A stretch of 64,000 nt of DNA from Cecembia calidifontis (GCF_004216715.1 NZ_SGXG01000001.1:3518501-3582500), one strand, 5' to 3'. Shown: positions 45,343 to 54,444, counted from the first letter of the stretch. Notes: generated by a model not told the origin, from the letters alone. Program-made: numbers and translations.

Positions 45343-47495
45343 AAAGCCAATTCCTTTTCTAAGTTGGTTAAATCGTTTTCCAGTGCTTCCAAATCGTTAT
45401 TGATGGTCGAAACTTCCCGTAGCTTCTCGGGCGTGTAGAATACCTTATTGAAGTTGATTTCTACCCCAATCACATTGTCCACATATTCAAAAGGTTTGGT
45501 TACATACTTGGCCAGGAAATCGGCAATCCATTGCTGGTTTTCTGTTTCATCCGGTGAGTAGGGGATAATTTCGTAATCCTTTTGCAGGTCTTTGGTCAGC
45601 TCTACCGTAATGGCAATACAAGCTCCTTTGGTTTTGGTGGGTTTCTTGTAAGCTGCTTTGATGACAATTTTGCCACAACCCAATTCGGTTTGTTTGCCTC
45701 CTGTTTCCTCTATGATGGTTTCTTTGTCTTCATCATACCAGTAGGTTGCTTTTTTGGTCACTACTTTGAGTTGTTGCTCTTTGTAGTCCAGGGCTGCAAT
45801 GTTGGGTTTTATCTCCTCATTGAATCTTGCTTCTAAGGACGCATACTTGGTTTTATCAAAGTCGGTAATTTCAAAATTGTCGATGGTGGTAGTACCTGCA
45901 TCATCCTGTACGGTAATCTTTACCGGATTGAGTTTGATGGATTTTTCTTCTACCATTTTTGCCGAAGTATTATTTGATTTTAATTGGTCGGCAAGAACCT
46001 GTAATGCATCGTTTTCGCTCGGTAAAGATTTTTTGTTGCCGGTTTCACCCGCTCGGTTTTCCTTCATGGGCATTTCAAGAAACTTGCCGTTTACATCTAC
46101 ATTGGTAAGCATGATGCTTTGGCGGTTGTAATAGAAATGCCATTTGTCAAACACCTTGCAAAAGGCATTGTCCTGAAACTCGGTGAAGGCTTTTACAATC
46201 TCAGCTCTGTTATCAGGGTTCATCTGCTTGCGCTTCTTACCCTTACTTTTTTTGAGCGGTTCGTAAAGTTCACTCGCATTGATAAGGATTACTTTGTCTT
46301 TGCGGTCGGCTGGCTTGTTCTTGTTGAATACCCATAAGTAGGTGTAAATGCCCGTGTTGAAAAATTCATCCGTTGGCATTTGAATGATGGCTTCCACCCA
46401 ATCATTGTCAAAGAAGTGTTTGCGGATGGTGCTTTCACCGCTTCCCGCATCACCACTAAACAACGTAGAGCCATTGTGAACAACTACTGAAAGGCCGTCA
46501 TTGGCTAATTGATACAAAATGTGCTGCGTGAAAAGGAACTGTCCGTCTGAAATAGAAGGCAGGGCTACAAAACGTTCAGTAGTATCGTTTTGAATGTCTT
46601 TTTGGTAGCCTTTCCAGTCCACACCGTAAGGTGGGTTGGCTACCACTATATCAAAGCGTTTCTCGATGAAAGAAATATTGGTGAGGGTATTGCCGTATTT
46701 GATTTCAGAATCAGCCCTGAAACGGCTTTCAATCTTAGCCAAAGCGTAAAGGCTATCGCTCCAGTCTTCACCGAATGTTTTGGTAGGGCGTTTGAATTTC
46801 TCTTTGATTTTATCCTCTACGCCAAAAAGTAAGTTTCCACCTCCACAGGTAGGGTCATAGATGGTGAGAAACTTGCCATTGTCTTCAATCTTGGAGGCAA
46901 TGAGTTCGGAAATCAACGAAATGATGTCGTCAGGTGTGTACTGTTCCCCTGCGGTTTCTGCTGAAATATCCGCCCACTTACGTTTGATGTGTTCTTCAAG
47001 GGTGGTGATTTCAGAGTTGTTGAATGGGGTAAGGTCAATTTCACTCCAGGCCTTTACTGTTTCAAAAAGAATGCGCTTCTTTTTGAGCTGCCCACTGATA
47101 CCTGAGATGTCCAAGAACTTTTCTTCTTCTGTTCCCTTATCAACTCCCAATAAATACTTGGTTTCAGGGTCAAAAGATTTCAGGTAGGCATCAAAGTCTA
47201 TATCAAAAGACTTGTCATTCTTGCAAATGTCTTTGAGCGTTTTGCCTTGGCGGATGAGGTAGTCATTATATCCTAACCCTTCCAGTTGGAACATCTCTAC
47301 AAAATCGTCCATGTTATCTTTGCCGATTTCTTCTTCCAACCTATTAGCTTCCCTGATTAACCTGCTTTCCACCATAAGTAAGGCGAAATAAGGCATCATA
47401 TATTTGGGAAAATCACTCTGCTTGATTCCTGCACCAATCAATAAATCGGCTGTGCGCCAAACATCTGATTCGTATTTGAGAATATTAATGCTCAT
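45339..47495 (-). CDS. hsdM: Type I restriction adenine methyltransferase subunit M
   Basis: The 718-aa protein has an HsdM N-terminal helical domain, SAM-binding motif I (TIYDPTCGGGNLLFGV) and the catalytic N6-adenine motif IV (DIVVANPPYGVDW). Downstream are motifs such as GSTLFSGDAGSGESTIRKHF and IIQMPTDEFFNTGIYTYLW. A long C-terminal region extends beyond the core. It pairs with hsdS (four-base overlap) and overlaps the Xre regulator gene by 11 bases. It modifies host DNA so that HsdR does not cut. Confidence 0.95.
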   Translation of the reverse strand: MSINILKYESDVWRTADLLIGAGIKQSDFPKYMMPYFALLMVESRLIREANRLEEEIGKDNMDDFVEMFQLEGLGYNDYLIRQGKTLKDICKNDKSFDIDFDAYLKSFDPETKYLLGVDKGTEEEKFLDISGISGQLKKKRILFETVKAWSEIDLTPFNNSEITTLEEHIKRKWADISAETAGEQYTPDDIISLISELIASKIEDNGKFLTIYDPTCGGGNLLFGVEDKIKEKFKRPTKTFGEDWSDSLYALAKIESRFRADSEIKYGNTLTNISFIEKRFDIVVANPPYGVDWKGYQKDIQNDTTERFVALPSISDGQFLFTQHILYQLANDGLSVVVHNGSTLFSGDAGSGESTIRKHFFDNDWVEAIIQMPTDEFFNTGIYTYLWVFNKNKPADRKDKVILINASELYEPLKKSKGKKRKQMNPDNRAEIVKAFTEFQDNAFCKVFDKWHFYYNRQSIMLTNVDVNGKFLEMPMKENRAGETGNKKSLPSENDALQVLADQLKSNNTSAKMVEEKSIKLNPVKITVQDDAGTTTIDNFEITDFDKTKYASLEARFNEEIKPNIAALDYKEQQLKVVTKKATYWYDEDKETIIEETGGKQTELGCGKIVIKAAYKKPTKTKGACIAITVELTKDLQKDYEIIPYSPDETENQQWIADFLAKYVTKPFEYVDNVIGVEINFNKVFYTPEKLREVSTINNDLEALENDLTNLEKELAL

Positions 47496-47775
47496 TCTTT
47501 TTAAGTTCCTTTTTTACTATTTCTATAGCCTCATATGCCTGAGGTTCGTTTTTTATCAAATCCATTATTTGGTCAGCCAACCAAAGGGAAAACAGGGCTG
47601 GCTTATCAGCATGAAGTAACGCAGCCAACTGCTCTACCTGTTCGCGTTTCGCCTTCCGCTCCCCACGCTCAATCTTGCTAAACATGGGAGTGTCTATCTC
47701 AAGATCGGCTGCCAATTGTCGCTGCAAAAGCCCCTGGCTTTCTCGCAGTTCTCTAATCCTTTCACCAAATTGCAT
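47485..47775 (-). CDS. Xre-family HTH regulator of the restriction operon
   Basis: The 96-aa protein has a lambda-repressor-like HTH (FGERIRELRESQGLLQRQLA, DTPMFSKIERGERKAKREQV) and a helical C-terminus. It is the first gene of the hsdMS operon and overlaps hsdM by 11 bases. That resembles controller proteins of restriction-modification systems, which delay endonuclease expression after entry into a new host. Confidence 0.85.
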   Translation of the reverse strand: MQFGERIRELRESQGLLQRQLAADLEIDTPMFSKIERGERKAKREQVEQLAALLHADKPALFSLWLADQIMDLIKNEPQAYEAIEIVKKELKKNEH

Positions 47776-47807
47776 GACCTGTTAATTTATGACTTGTCAG
47801 ATATTGG

Positions 47808-47842
47808 CAAATATAGGAAAAGAAAACGATAGTAAAAGCAAA
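47808..47842 (-). promoter_or_regulatory. Probable promoter of the Xre-hsdM operon
   Basis: Minus-strand TATATTTG (47808..47815) fits the TAnnTTTG -7 element; TTTG at 47839..47842 is a candidate -33 element with a long 23-bp spacer. The start codon lies 33 bases downstream of the -7 box. Confidence 0.5.
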
Positions 47843-47894
47843 ATATAGTGGTAAACTGATTTCAGGAAGTTGAGGAAATGGAGGATGCCAAGGA

Positions 47895-49865
47895 CTATAC
47901 GTCCTCAGCATCCGTAGAATCCTGAATATCCTCAAGGGAGGTGTTAATGTAATTGTCCTGAGATTCACGGTGAACCAATCCCGATTTGGCAAAAGCGGTG
48001 ATATAGCCTTCGGCTGTCTTTGCCGGAATACTCAGGGTGTTGGCAACTTCAAGGTACTTCTGGCGGTTGAAGTTGTACGGTAAGGCATAGAGGAACTTTT
48101 CTTTCTTGTTCATCCTGCTTGGTTTGGATTCCTCTTGTGGTAGTTCTCCAAATACCTTGCTTGAGTGCTTTACCAATACCTTCACCATTTCAAGTGCAGC
48201 TTGAAAATCCCTTTCCTCACAAATCAGCTTCTTGGAAGTGTCGCCTGTTTGACAGCTTTTGGATAATATCTCTCCAGTGGTGCTGTCGAATGCGCCAATA
48301 TTTTTATCATATTTAATGTGGCGCATTTCCATGATCCGCAAAGCGGAAAATATCATGGAAACTCGGTAAGCAATCAAACCTAACCTTCTGATAGTGGCCA
48401 TGTAGTCCAGCCCTTGAAGGTTCATGTATTTCTCCTGTATCTGGCCGAAGAACTGGTTGAATTGCTCCTGCTGGTCTGCCGTAAGGTGAAACTGGCGGGG
48501 TTCATCCTGCATGATAACTTTGTAGAGTTCATAGAACTCATTGCCCAGGGCTTCAAAGTAATCGTCCAGTCCGTTATCCGTTTGACTGGCAAAGACATTT
48601 TTCCATACCGGGCGAACGTTCATGAAATAGAAGATGAAACGGCTGAACAAGCCGTTTTCAGCGTTGGGAATCAATGCCGAAACTTGTTTTGGCGTTCCTG
48701 ACAGGACCGTAGAAAGACAAGGGCTTTCTATGTCCACAAACTCACGGTCGGTTCTTCGATAATAGGAAATGGTTTCATGGTGAAAGGCTTTTCTAAATCC
48801 GTCACTGTAGTTTCCGTAATCGCTCTTGAAGGCATGTGCTAAGGTATCACCTTCGGTCTCGAAAATTAGCCCTCTTCCATCACTATCACCCAAAAGCTGA
48901 TAAGCTCCCGTTGAACTGTTATTTGCAGGAATGAACAGCATCTTTTCAGGTGGTTTGGCTGGCTTCTCAATACCATCTTCCTTTCCCTTCTTGGAGTTGT
49001 ATTCTGCCATTTCCAATTCATAGTGTTGTTTGTGGAGTTTGGCTTGTTCCCTCAATTCTTTATGAATGGGATTGACCAATTGGCGGCAATGGACCAATCG
49101 GCCTTTTCCTGCGGATGCCTGAGCGGTAATGAATAGGAATAGATTTGGGTATACTCGCTTACCATCATAGATGCCCGATACTTTGGGCAGACATGCGCTG
49201 ATAGCTCCAAGGGAACCGAGGAGTAGAATATCCCTTTCCTCATTGGAAGTGGCAACCGCTACAACCTTTTGCAGAAATTCAGGAAGTTCAGGAAACAAGG
49301 AATCTGGAAAAGTTGGCATTTGATAGCTGTCCTCTGTTTGTTTTTCAATGGTGCTATCGAATGCGCCAAATTCTTTATTTGAATTATGGTGGCGCATTTC
49401 TTCCGGTTCCTGATTTTCGGACTGGTGGTATTCAGATTGACTACCATTCAGCTTTTCACTTTTGAAAGTTCGCTGATCCTGTTTTTCTGACCGTGGAGGG
49501 GCTATATCAATTCCTGCATCTTTGGCGAGGTAGAAAAAGGTCTTTAGTGAAACGCCATGACCTTTTGATTTCAAGCAATTGTCAAATTGCTTGTCGCACT
49601 CCGGGGCGGAATAGCCTGGATAAAACTGGCTCACCCTATGAAATAGGGTACGTCCATTTTCTCCAAACTCATCTGAGAAAGCAAAGCCGATATTTACCCA
49701 ATCGCTATACGTGGAGGTAATATCTGTTCTGTTGGCTTCAATGTTTTGGATGATGCGCTCTACTTCGTCAGGTTGAGAATCTGTATTGAAAGTTGGTTGC
49801 TCTGTAACTTTCGGTTGCGGGGTTGGCTGATTAAGCCAATCCTGCGGATTGAAATTTTTTCTCAT
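47895..49865 (-). CDS. PriCT-2/DUF3987-domain protein (primase-helicase-like)
   Basis: The 656-aa protein starts with a PriCT-2-like domain of about 100 residues (IIQNIEANRTDITSTYSDWV, GENGRTLFHRVSQFYPGY) and continues as DUF3987 (DILLLGSLGAISACLPKVSG, YPNLFLFITAQASAGKGRLV with a GSAGKG-like NTP loop, LIFETEGDTLAHAF). Such proteins accompany BT4734-type primase-like proteins in Bacteroidota mobile elements and probably act in element replication. The gene lies downstream of the BT4734-like gene on the same strand, separated by 94 bases. Confidence 0.85.
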   Translation of the reverse strand: MRKNFNPQDWLNQPTPQPKVTEQPTFNTDSQPDEVERIIQNIEANRTDITSTYSDWVNIGFAFSDEFGENGRTLFHRVSQFYPGYSAPECDKQFDNCLKSKGHGVSLKTFFYLAKDAGIDIAPPRSEKQDQRTFKSEKLNGSQSEYHQSENQEPEEMRHHNSNKEFGAFDSTIEKQTEDSYQMPTFPDSLFPELPEFLQKVVAVATSNEERDILLLGSLGAISACLPKVSGIYDGKRVYPNLFLFITAQASAGKGRLVHCRQLVNPIHKELREQAKLHKQHYELEMAEYNSKKGKEDGIEKPAKPPEKMLFIPANNSSTGAYQLLGDSDGRGLIFETEGDTLAHAFKSDYGNYSDGFRKAFHHETISYYRRTDREFVDIESPCLSTVLSGTPKQVSALIPNAENGLFSRFIFYFMNVRPVWKNVFASQTDNGLDDYFEALGNEFYELYKVIMQDEPRQFHLTADQQEQFNQFFGQIQEKYMNLQGLDYMATIRRLGLIAYRVSMIFSALRIMEMRHIKYDKNIGAFDSTTGEILSKSCQTGDTSKKLICEERDFQAALEMVKVLVKHSSKVFGELPQEESKPSRMNKKEKFLYALPYNFNRQKYLEVANTLSIPAKTAEGYITAFAKSGLVHRESQDNYINTSLEDIQDSTDAEDV

Positions 49866-49959
49866 GTCACTTTTATTTTTTTAATGGTATTCGAGAACCC
49901 AAATCACTTTTGTTTAATGGCTTCGCTTTAGAGGTGTGATTTGGGTTTCTTTCCATGTC

Positions 49960-50934
49960 CTACAAGTATTTAGGATTGATGAATATTTCTGAATCATGCG
50001 GAAGGAAACAGGCTCTTGAAATGTCCTTCCCTGATTGGTCTATTTCGAGTTGGTAGGTGTGGGAAACGTAGTTTGCCACTGCCTTGAAATAGTCCTGGTG
50101 TTTTGCCTGCGTCAAGTCGATTGGGATTACCCATTTGAGGCCATCACCTGAAGGAGATACAAACAGTAGCTCCGTTTCAAAGTAATGGTCGTTGAGTAGT
50201 GCTGCCTTGAGTGAAGGAATGTCCTGAATGTGGTCAAAATCGATTGTGAGCAAACCTGAATGTCTTTGAAGGTTTGCATCATTTCTCTTTGAGAAAGTGC
50301 CTGAGAAGGTCACATAATCGAAATTTTGAGCCTTGTACTTTCTGGCTTCCTTCGGGTCGGGAATGTTGCGGAGTGTACTTGTACACGAAGCAAATTCATT
50401 GCCTTTGATAAGATTGTAAACCTCAATCAAGGAGGCTTGCCAACTTGGTGTTACGTTGGTGACAGGCTTATTGAAATAGCTGAAAACTGGCGCAGCCGGT
50501 TTGACTATTTCAGAAAGAGCAACCGCAGGTTGTGATTCTGCCTGAGCGTAAAAACCTTGTTGCTTCCCGATACGCAAATGCAGTTCTTCATTCAGCTTAT
50601 CGAGAAGGGCTTGCCCTTCGAGGCTGAAATGTAGTGCAGCGAAATCAAAGACATTGCCTTGTGCAATGGCTTCTTCTGAATCGGTGTGGATGGCGCAGCC
50701 GTCAACAACTTTAATCAACAATGTGGGCTTGTCCGCATTGAATGGGTTCTTTGCAGGTTTGCAGTCCCTTCCCGAAAGGGAAAGGACTGTTTGAGCACCT
50801 TTTGATTTATCTTTATTCGGTGTGCTCGAATCTCCAGAGTCGATTTCACCCGGATAGTAGTGTCGCAGCACATGGGCATAGATATTCAGGCCATAGTGCG
50901 TTTTGTCGAGAATGGCTTTTCTACTTACCTCCAT
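49960..50934 (-). CDS. BT4734/BF3469-family (VirE N-terminal-like) protein
   Basis: The 324-aa protein has an N-terminal part with KPTLLIKVVDGCAIHTDSEE, then a BT4734-like domain: IKGNEFASCTSTLRNIPDPK, FDYVTFSGTFSKRNDANLQR, GLLTIDFDHIQD, LLFVSPSGDGLKWVIP. This resembles archaeo-eukaryotic primase-like folds carrying a D-x-D motif (TIDFDHI). Such proteins pair with DUF3987 ATPase-like proteins in mobile elements. It overlaps the upstream HTH gene by 14 bases. Confidence 0.82.
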   Translation of the reverse strand: MEVSRKAILDKTHYGLNIYAHVLRHYYPGEIDSGDSSTPNKDKSKGAQTVLSLSGRDCKPAKNPFNADKPTLLIKVVDGCAIHTDSEEAIAQGNVFDFAALHFSLEGQALLDKLNEELHLRIGKQQGFYAQAESQPAVALSEIVKPAAPVFSYFNKPVTNVTPSWQASLIEVYNLIKGNEFASCTSTLRNIPDPKEARKYKAQNFDYVTFSGTFSKRNDANLQRHSGLLTIDFDHIQDIPSLKAALLNDHYFETELLFVSPSGDGLKWVIPIDLTQAKHQDYFKAVANYVSHTYQLEIDQSGKDISRACFLPHDSEIFINPKYL

Positions 50935-51217
50935 AGTGCTTTGATTTTGAAGGTGAGTAATTGGATTCCAGCAAGGCTTCTATATCAGAAACCTTGTAGT
51001 AGAATTTGCCATTGATTCGGCTGTAGGGAAGAACCCCACTATCCCGAAGGGATTGGAGGGTTCTTTTGCTGATGTGAAGCGTTTGCATCACTACCTGCCC
51101 ATCAATCCACTCTTCGCTGAATTGCTCCAAGCGTGATTTATGGAAGTTGAGGAGGTAGGCTTTGACTGTTTTTATGTCTTGAGTTAGCGTCAAGATCATA
51201 TCCATTATCTCGTTCAT
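50921..51217 (-). CDS. Helix-turn-helix protein (excisionase-like), second of a pair
   Basis: The frame extends upstream, but ATG at 51217 overlaps the preceding gene's stop by four bases and gives a 98-aa protein. It has a helical N-terminus and a HTH_17-type domain (QVVMQTLHISKRTLQSLRDS, VLPYSRINGKFYYKVSDIEA). Typical of small regulators or excisionases of Bacteroidota mobile elements. Confidence 0.8.
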   Translation of the reverse strand: MNEIMDMILTLTQDIKTVKAYLLNFHKSRLEQFSEEWIDGQVVMQTLHISKRTLQSLRDSGVLPYSRINGKFYYKVSDIEALLESNYSPSKSKHYGGK

Positions 51218-51513
51218 AGCTTCACCCTCCCTTTCTTGATTAGGTAATCCGCTGCCCTTTGGTCTATTTCTTCCTGAGTGGAATTGCGGTTGCGTAGCAA
51301 CCAGCTTTCCAACTCGCTTCTTTTGAAATAGAGCTTCTTTCCATTGGGCTTGTAGTGCGGAATGCTCCCTGCACTTGTCAACTTGTACAAATGAGATTGG
51401 GAAAGCTCCAGATACTGGCAAGCTTCATTGAAGTTTAAAACTTCCTTTGTGTAAATCCCCTGGCTCTCAATTAGGCGTTGGAGATTTTCAAGACGTTCAA
51501 TTATTTCGTCCAT
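51214..51513 (-). CDS. Helix-turn-helix protein (excisionase-like), first of a pair
   Basis: The 99-aa protein has the HTH_17 pattern LNFNEACQYLELSQSHLYKL followed by a wing (SIPHYKPNGKKLYFKRSELE). It starts the operon that continues with the second HTH protein, the BT4734-like protein and probably DUF3987. Likely regulates excision or replication of the island. Confidence 0.82.
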   Translation of the reverse strand: MDEIIERLENLQRLIESQGIYTKEVLNFNEACQYLELSQSHLYKLTSAGSIPHYKPNGKKLYFKRSELESWLLRNRNSTQEEIDQRAADYLIKKGRVKL

Positions 51514-51628
51514 GACTTAATCAATTATGAATTAGGAAATGGACTTCACCGGTAAAGCCATATTCGATTGTCGAATACAGCGCTAAATTAGAATGGCTAA
51601 CAGGGCGTTATGAGTGCAGAAAGCAAGG

Positions 51629-51657
51629 TGCAGTGCAGAGTGCAGAGTGCAGAGTGG
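51629..51657. repeat. Short tandem GTGCAGA repeats
   Basis: About four copies of the heptamer GTGCAGA, slightly degenerate at the edges, in the gap upstream of the HTH operon. Confidence 0.6.
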
Positions 51658-51664
51658 GGCATGA

Positions 51665-51699
51665 AAAATAAAAGCCCCCTTTTTGAGCAAAAGAGGGCT
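51665..51699 (-). terminator. Intrinsic terminator after the integrase operon
   Basis: AGCCC and CTTTT pair with GGGCT and AAAAG around one mismatch with a short loop (51673..51699), followed on the minus strand by TTTTATTTTT. Confidence 0.65.
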
Positions 51700-51744
51700 A
51701 AACAAAAACAGAAAAAAGATAGAAGGTGTAAAGTGCAGAGTACC

Positions 51745-52761
51745 TTATTTCAGGTTGGAAACGGACTTTTCAATTTTGTGGGCTGTTAGTTTCGGTTTCT
51801 TCTGCGACCTGAATTTTGTTCTTTCAAACGGTTTTCCAGTTTCATCAACGAAGCATAGGCAAGTAACTTCCCATTGCTTCTGCTTCAAGTTTTCAACCAA
51901 TTGGAGGTCGTTATGTATGAGTTTGATGAAATAGAATAGTTCGCTGATTGTGCCTGTCCAGACTACAGGATTTTTGATTTCGGCATTAGAAAATACTCGC
52001 TTGAAATTCGGAACGGTTGTGTCTTGACTTATCAGGTTGTTGAACTTTAAGCTGCTGCACAAATCGGAAATCTTCTCCTGAGCGGTATTGAGTTGCTTGT
52101 AGGTAAATGAATTGAATGGAATGTCCTTTGGTTTGGGCTCCTGCTTTTTAACTGGTTTCTCCGTTGCTTCAACCTCAATGATTTGAATCTCGGTCAATAA
52201 AGGTTTCTGCGGTATTGGTTCAAGTAGTAGCTGGGTGTAAAAATCCTCTATCACCAACTTATCATCAATCCAAGTGCTGAAAGCATCTTGGATTTCGAGG
52301 TAAAGCTGCATGTATGCAAGCTTTAGCAATTGAATGATATAGGTGTTGGCTTTGTGTGCCTGGTCAAACTCAATGGAAACTTTTTTGGGATCTATTAATG
52401 TCAAATCAAAATCCTTCTCTTTAATCAGCTTTCCAATGTCTTTTAAACGTGTCTTTAAACGCTTGTTCAAAGTATCATCCAGCCAATAGCGGATGAGGTT
52501 TTCTGTATCGTCTTCACTGATGAGGTTGTAGAGCCTTTCAACGTCCGTTTTGAGGGTGTTTAGAATCAGCTTTGAGTAGTATTTGGTTTTGTTGTCGAAT
52601 GGCCTTAGAAAGTTGATTTCATACCGGAACGGGTAATCCGTGTAGGTATCTTTCAAGGAACGGAGCTTGGGAGCAAACTTTTCGTCCACGCTGTTTTTCT
52701 CTGACCAAGGGCGAAGCCCCTGGTAGAGAATGTCGTCAAGTATTTTTGTTTGATTGCTCAT
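51745..52761 (-). CDS. Protein of unknown function downstream of the integrase
   Basis: The 338-aa protein is mostly helical with no signal peptide, membrane segment or catalytic motif I recognise. A middle helical domain (LLKLAYMQLYLEIQDAFSTW) is followed by a Lys/Pro-rich linker (EKPVKKQEPKPKDI) and a C-terminal domain (PVVWTGTISELFYFIKLIHN, WEVTCLCFVDETGKPFERTK). The C-terminal part resembles a conserved region seen in proteins encoded next to Bacteroidota integrases. It overlaps the integrase stop by four bases, so it is translationally coupled to it and may be an accessory factor. Confidence 0.6.
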   Translation of the reverse strand: MSNQTKILDDILYQGLRPWSEKNSVDEKFAPKLRSLKDTYTDYPFRYEINFLRPFDNKTKYYSKLILNTLKTDVERLYNLISEDDTENLIRYWLDDTLNKRLKTRLKDIGKLIKEKDFDLTLIDPKKVSIEFDQAHKANTYIIQLLKLAYMQLYLEIQDAFSTWIDDKLVIEDFYTQLLLEPIPQKPLLTEIQIIEVEATEKPVKKQEPKPKDIPFNSFTYKQLNTAQEKISDLCSSLKFNNLISQDTTVPNFKRVFSNAEIKNPVVWTGTISELFYFIKLIHNDLQLVENLKQKQWEVTCLCFVDETGKPFERTKFRSQKKPKLTAHKIEKSVSNLK

Positions 52762-53852
52762 AGGTCAAGTTTGATTTTACTGGCTGCCTCTTTTTTCTTG
52801 TCGTCTATGATTTTCGCATAGACTTGGGTTGTTTTCAGTTCTCTATGGCCTAACAGCTTTGAAACTGTGTAAATGTCCGTTCCCATTGTAAGCTGCAAGG
52901 TGGCGTAGGTATGACGTGCGCAATGGAAAGTGATGGTTTTGGAGATTCCAGCTTTCATCATCCATTGTTGCAATTTCAGGTTGTGCCATGCCGAATACTT
53001 CAATCCTTTGAATACTCTTTCTTCTCTGTCCTCACGTTCTCCGAGCAAGCCGAAGGCTTGTTCTGAAATGGGTAGGGTTTCCGCCCCTTTGGTTTTCTTC
53101 TGTCTGAATCGGATGTAGTAGCCCATTTCATTGGAGTGCTGCACCTCAGACCAAAGGAGCTTATTTATATCTGACCAGCGAAGCCCTGTAAGGCATGAAA
53201 AAATGAATGCCGTTTTCAAGATGGGAATTTCACATTCTGCCTTTACTGCTGCTTGCAGCTCTTCCAAGGTTAGAAACTCTCTTTCCGGTTCTCCTTGCTT
53301 GAATGCTTCAACTCCTTCGGCTGGATTGTGTGGAATGATACCATCCTTCACTGCTTGCTTGAGTGCAGCTCTCAGTTTGTTGAAGTAGGAGTACTTGGAG
53401 TTTTGAGAAAGTTTCTGGATTCCGTGTCCAGTGGCTTTCTTGTCAAGGTATTCTTTGAAGTCCTGGACAAACTCACGATTCACAAACTCAAAGGAAATGT
53501 CCTGTGGGATAAACGCTTTCATGTGCTTGATCATGCTATCCCAATTTCCGTAGTTGCCCGGACTGTCTTTTCGCTTACTGGCAAGCAATTCAAGGTAGGC
53601 GGTGAAACTGCCTTTCAGCTTCTCATTGTCACGGAATCCATAAACACCGTTTTGGATTTCGATTTGTCTTTGCGCCCTGATGGTTTCTGCAAGTTGCATG
53701 GTCTTTTTATTGACCTCTTTTTCCTCCTTGGTCTTTGCATTGGGGTCGAGGTACAATTTTAGGTACTCGGTTTTCCGCTTGCCCTTATGGTAGTAGTCGA
53801 GGTACAAGCTGGTTTGACCGCCCTGGTTGCGTTGTCTTAGTGTTACCTTCAT
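52758..53852 (-). CDS. Tyrosine recombinase (integrase) of the island
   Basis: The 364-aa protein has an arm-binding N-terminal part, a SAM-like core-binding domain (YLELLASKRKDSPGNYGNWD), and a catalytic domain with the first Arg (LTGLRWSDINKL), HxxR (FHCARHTYATL), His (LLGHRELKTTQ) and nucleophile Tyr (VYAKIID). All catalytic residues are present. It lies about 0.6 kb from the mnmE attachment site and is the probable enzyme for integration there. Confidence 0.93.
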   Translation of the reverse strand: MKVTLRQRNQGGQTSLYLDYYHKGKRKTEYLKLYLDPNAKTKEEKEVNKKTMQLAETIRAQRQIEIQNGVYGFRDNEKLKGSFTAYLELLASKRKDSPGNYGNWDSMIKHMKAFIPQDISFEFVNREFVQDFKEYLDKKATGHGIQKLSQNSKYSYFNKLRAALKQAVKDGIIPHNPAEGVEAFKQGEPEREFLTLEELQAAVKAECEIPILKTAFIFSCLTGLRWSDINKLLWSEVQHSNEMGYYIRFRQKKTKGAETLPISEQAFGLLGEREDREERVFKGLKYSAWHNLKLQQWMMKAGISKTITFHCARHTYATLQLTMGTDIYTVSKLLGHRELKTTQVYAKIIDDKKKEAASKIKLDL

Positions 53853-54202
53853 ATCTGAAACAGTTTATCGATTTCGGTTCTCTTGATGATTGTGCGTCTG
53901 CCAATCTTCGCTGCATGAATGTTTCCGGCTTTAATCTGCCGATAGATGGTCATGCGGCTTGCACCTAAGAGCTTGCAGGTTTCCTCAACACTGAGAAAAT
54001 CTTTGTCCTTTAACTGTTCCTGATTGTATTCGATTCTTTGTTCCACGATAGGGGCAACCTCCTCAACCTTTTCTTCTCGCTTACGCTTCTTGTAGTTTCG
54101 GGAGGCGCACTTGTGGCTGCAAAATTTGGTTACGGTTGTCTTTGCGATGAAAGACTTTCCGCAGTCCTGACAAATCTTTGGAACTTCTATACTGCTGCTC
54201 AT
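53849..54202 (-). CDS. Zinc-ribbon plus helix-turn-helix protein (excisionase-like)
   Basis: The 117-aa protein has an N-terminal zinc ribbon (CQDCGKSF, FCSHKCASRNYKKRKRE), an acidic linker, and a C-terminal HTH_17 domain (LSVEETCKLLGASRMTIYRQ, GRRTIIKRTEIDKLF). It is the gene nearest the att site and overlaps the integrase start by four bases, so it probably controls recombination directionality or integrase expression. Confidence 0.82.
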   Translation of the reverse strand: MSSSIEVPKICQDCGKSFIAKTTVTKFCSHKCASRNYKKRKREEKVEEVAPIVEQRIEYNQEQLKDKDFLSVEETCKLLGASRMTIYRQIKAGNIHAAKIGRRTIIKRTEIDKLFQI

Positions 54203-54368
54203 GGTGTTTCCTTATTCGGCTTAAAAATGTATAAGAGCATATCCCTTTGTATCGGGTTGTATCTCTATGTAACATCATTTCGCCTGTTGCTCTGAATCTT
54301 GTTGCTACCAACAAACTTGTTGTTGTTAGTAACAGATTAGAAACAAATATAAGCAAAAAATAGGAAAA

Positions 54369-54376
54369 TTAGCAAC
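54369..54376. promoter_or_regulatory. Possible recombinase arm-type site, integrase end
   Basis: TTAGCAAC here equals the octamer inside the other island end (22973..22980). A near match, GTTGCTAC, lies at 54301..54308. Located 69 bases inside the mnmE-proximal att site. Confidence 0.4.
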
Positions 54377-54444
54377 AAGTAAAGGAAGTAAAAACCTCCT
54401 AAAAGCAAGAAAAAGAAGGGTTTAGAGTATCAAAGGAAATGTAA

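Noticed and set aside
51629..51657. GTGCAGA tandem repeat as an iteron origin
   Set aside because: Only about four copies of a very short unit, with no replication initiator gene beside it; kept only as a repeat.
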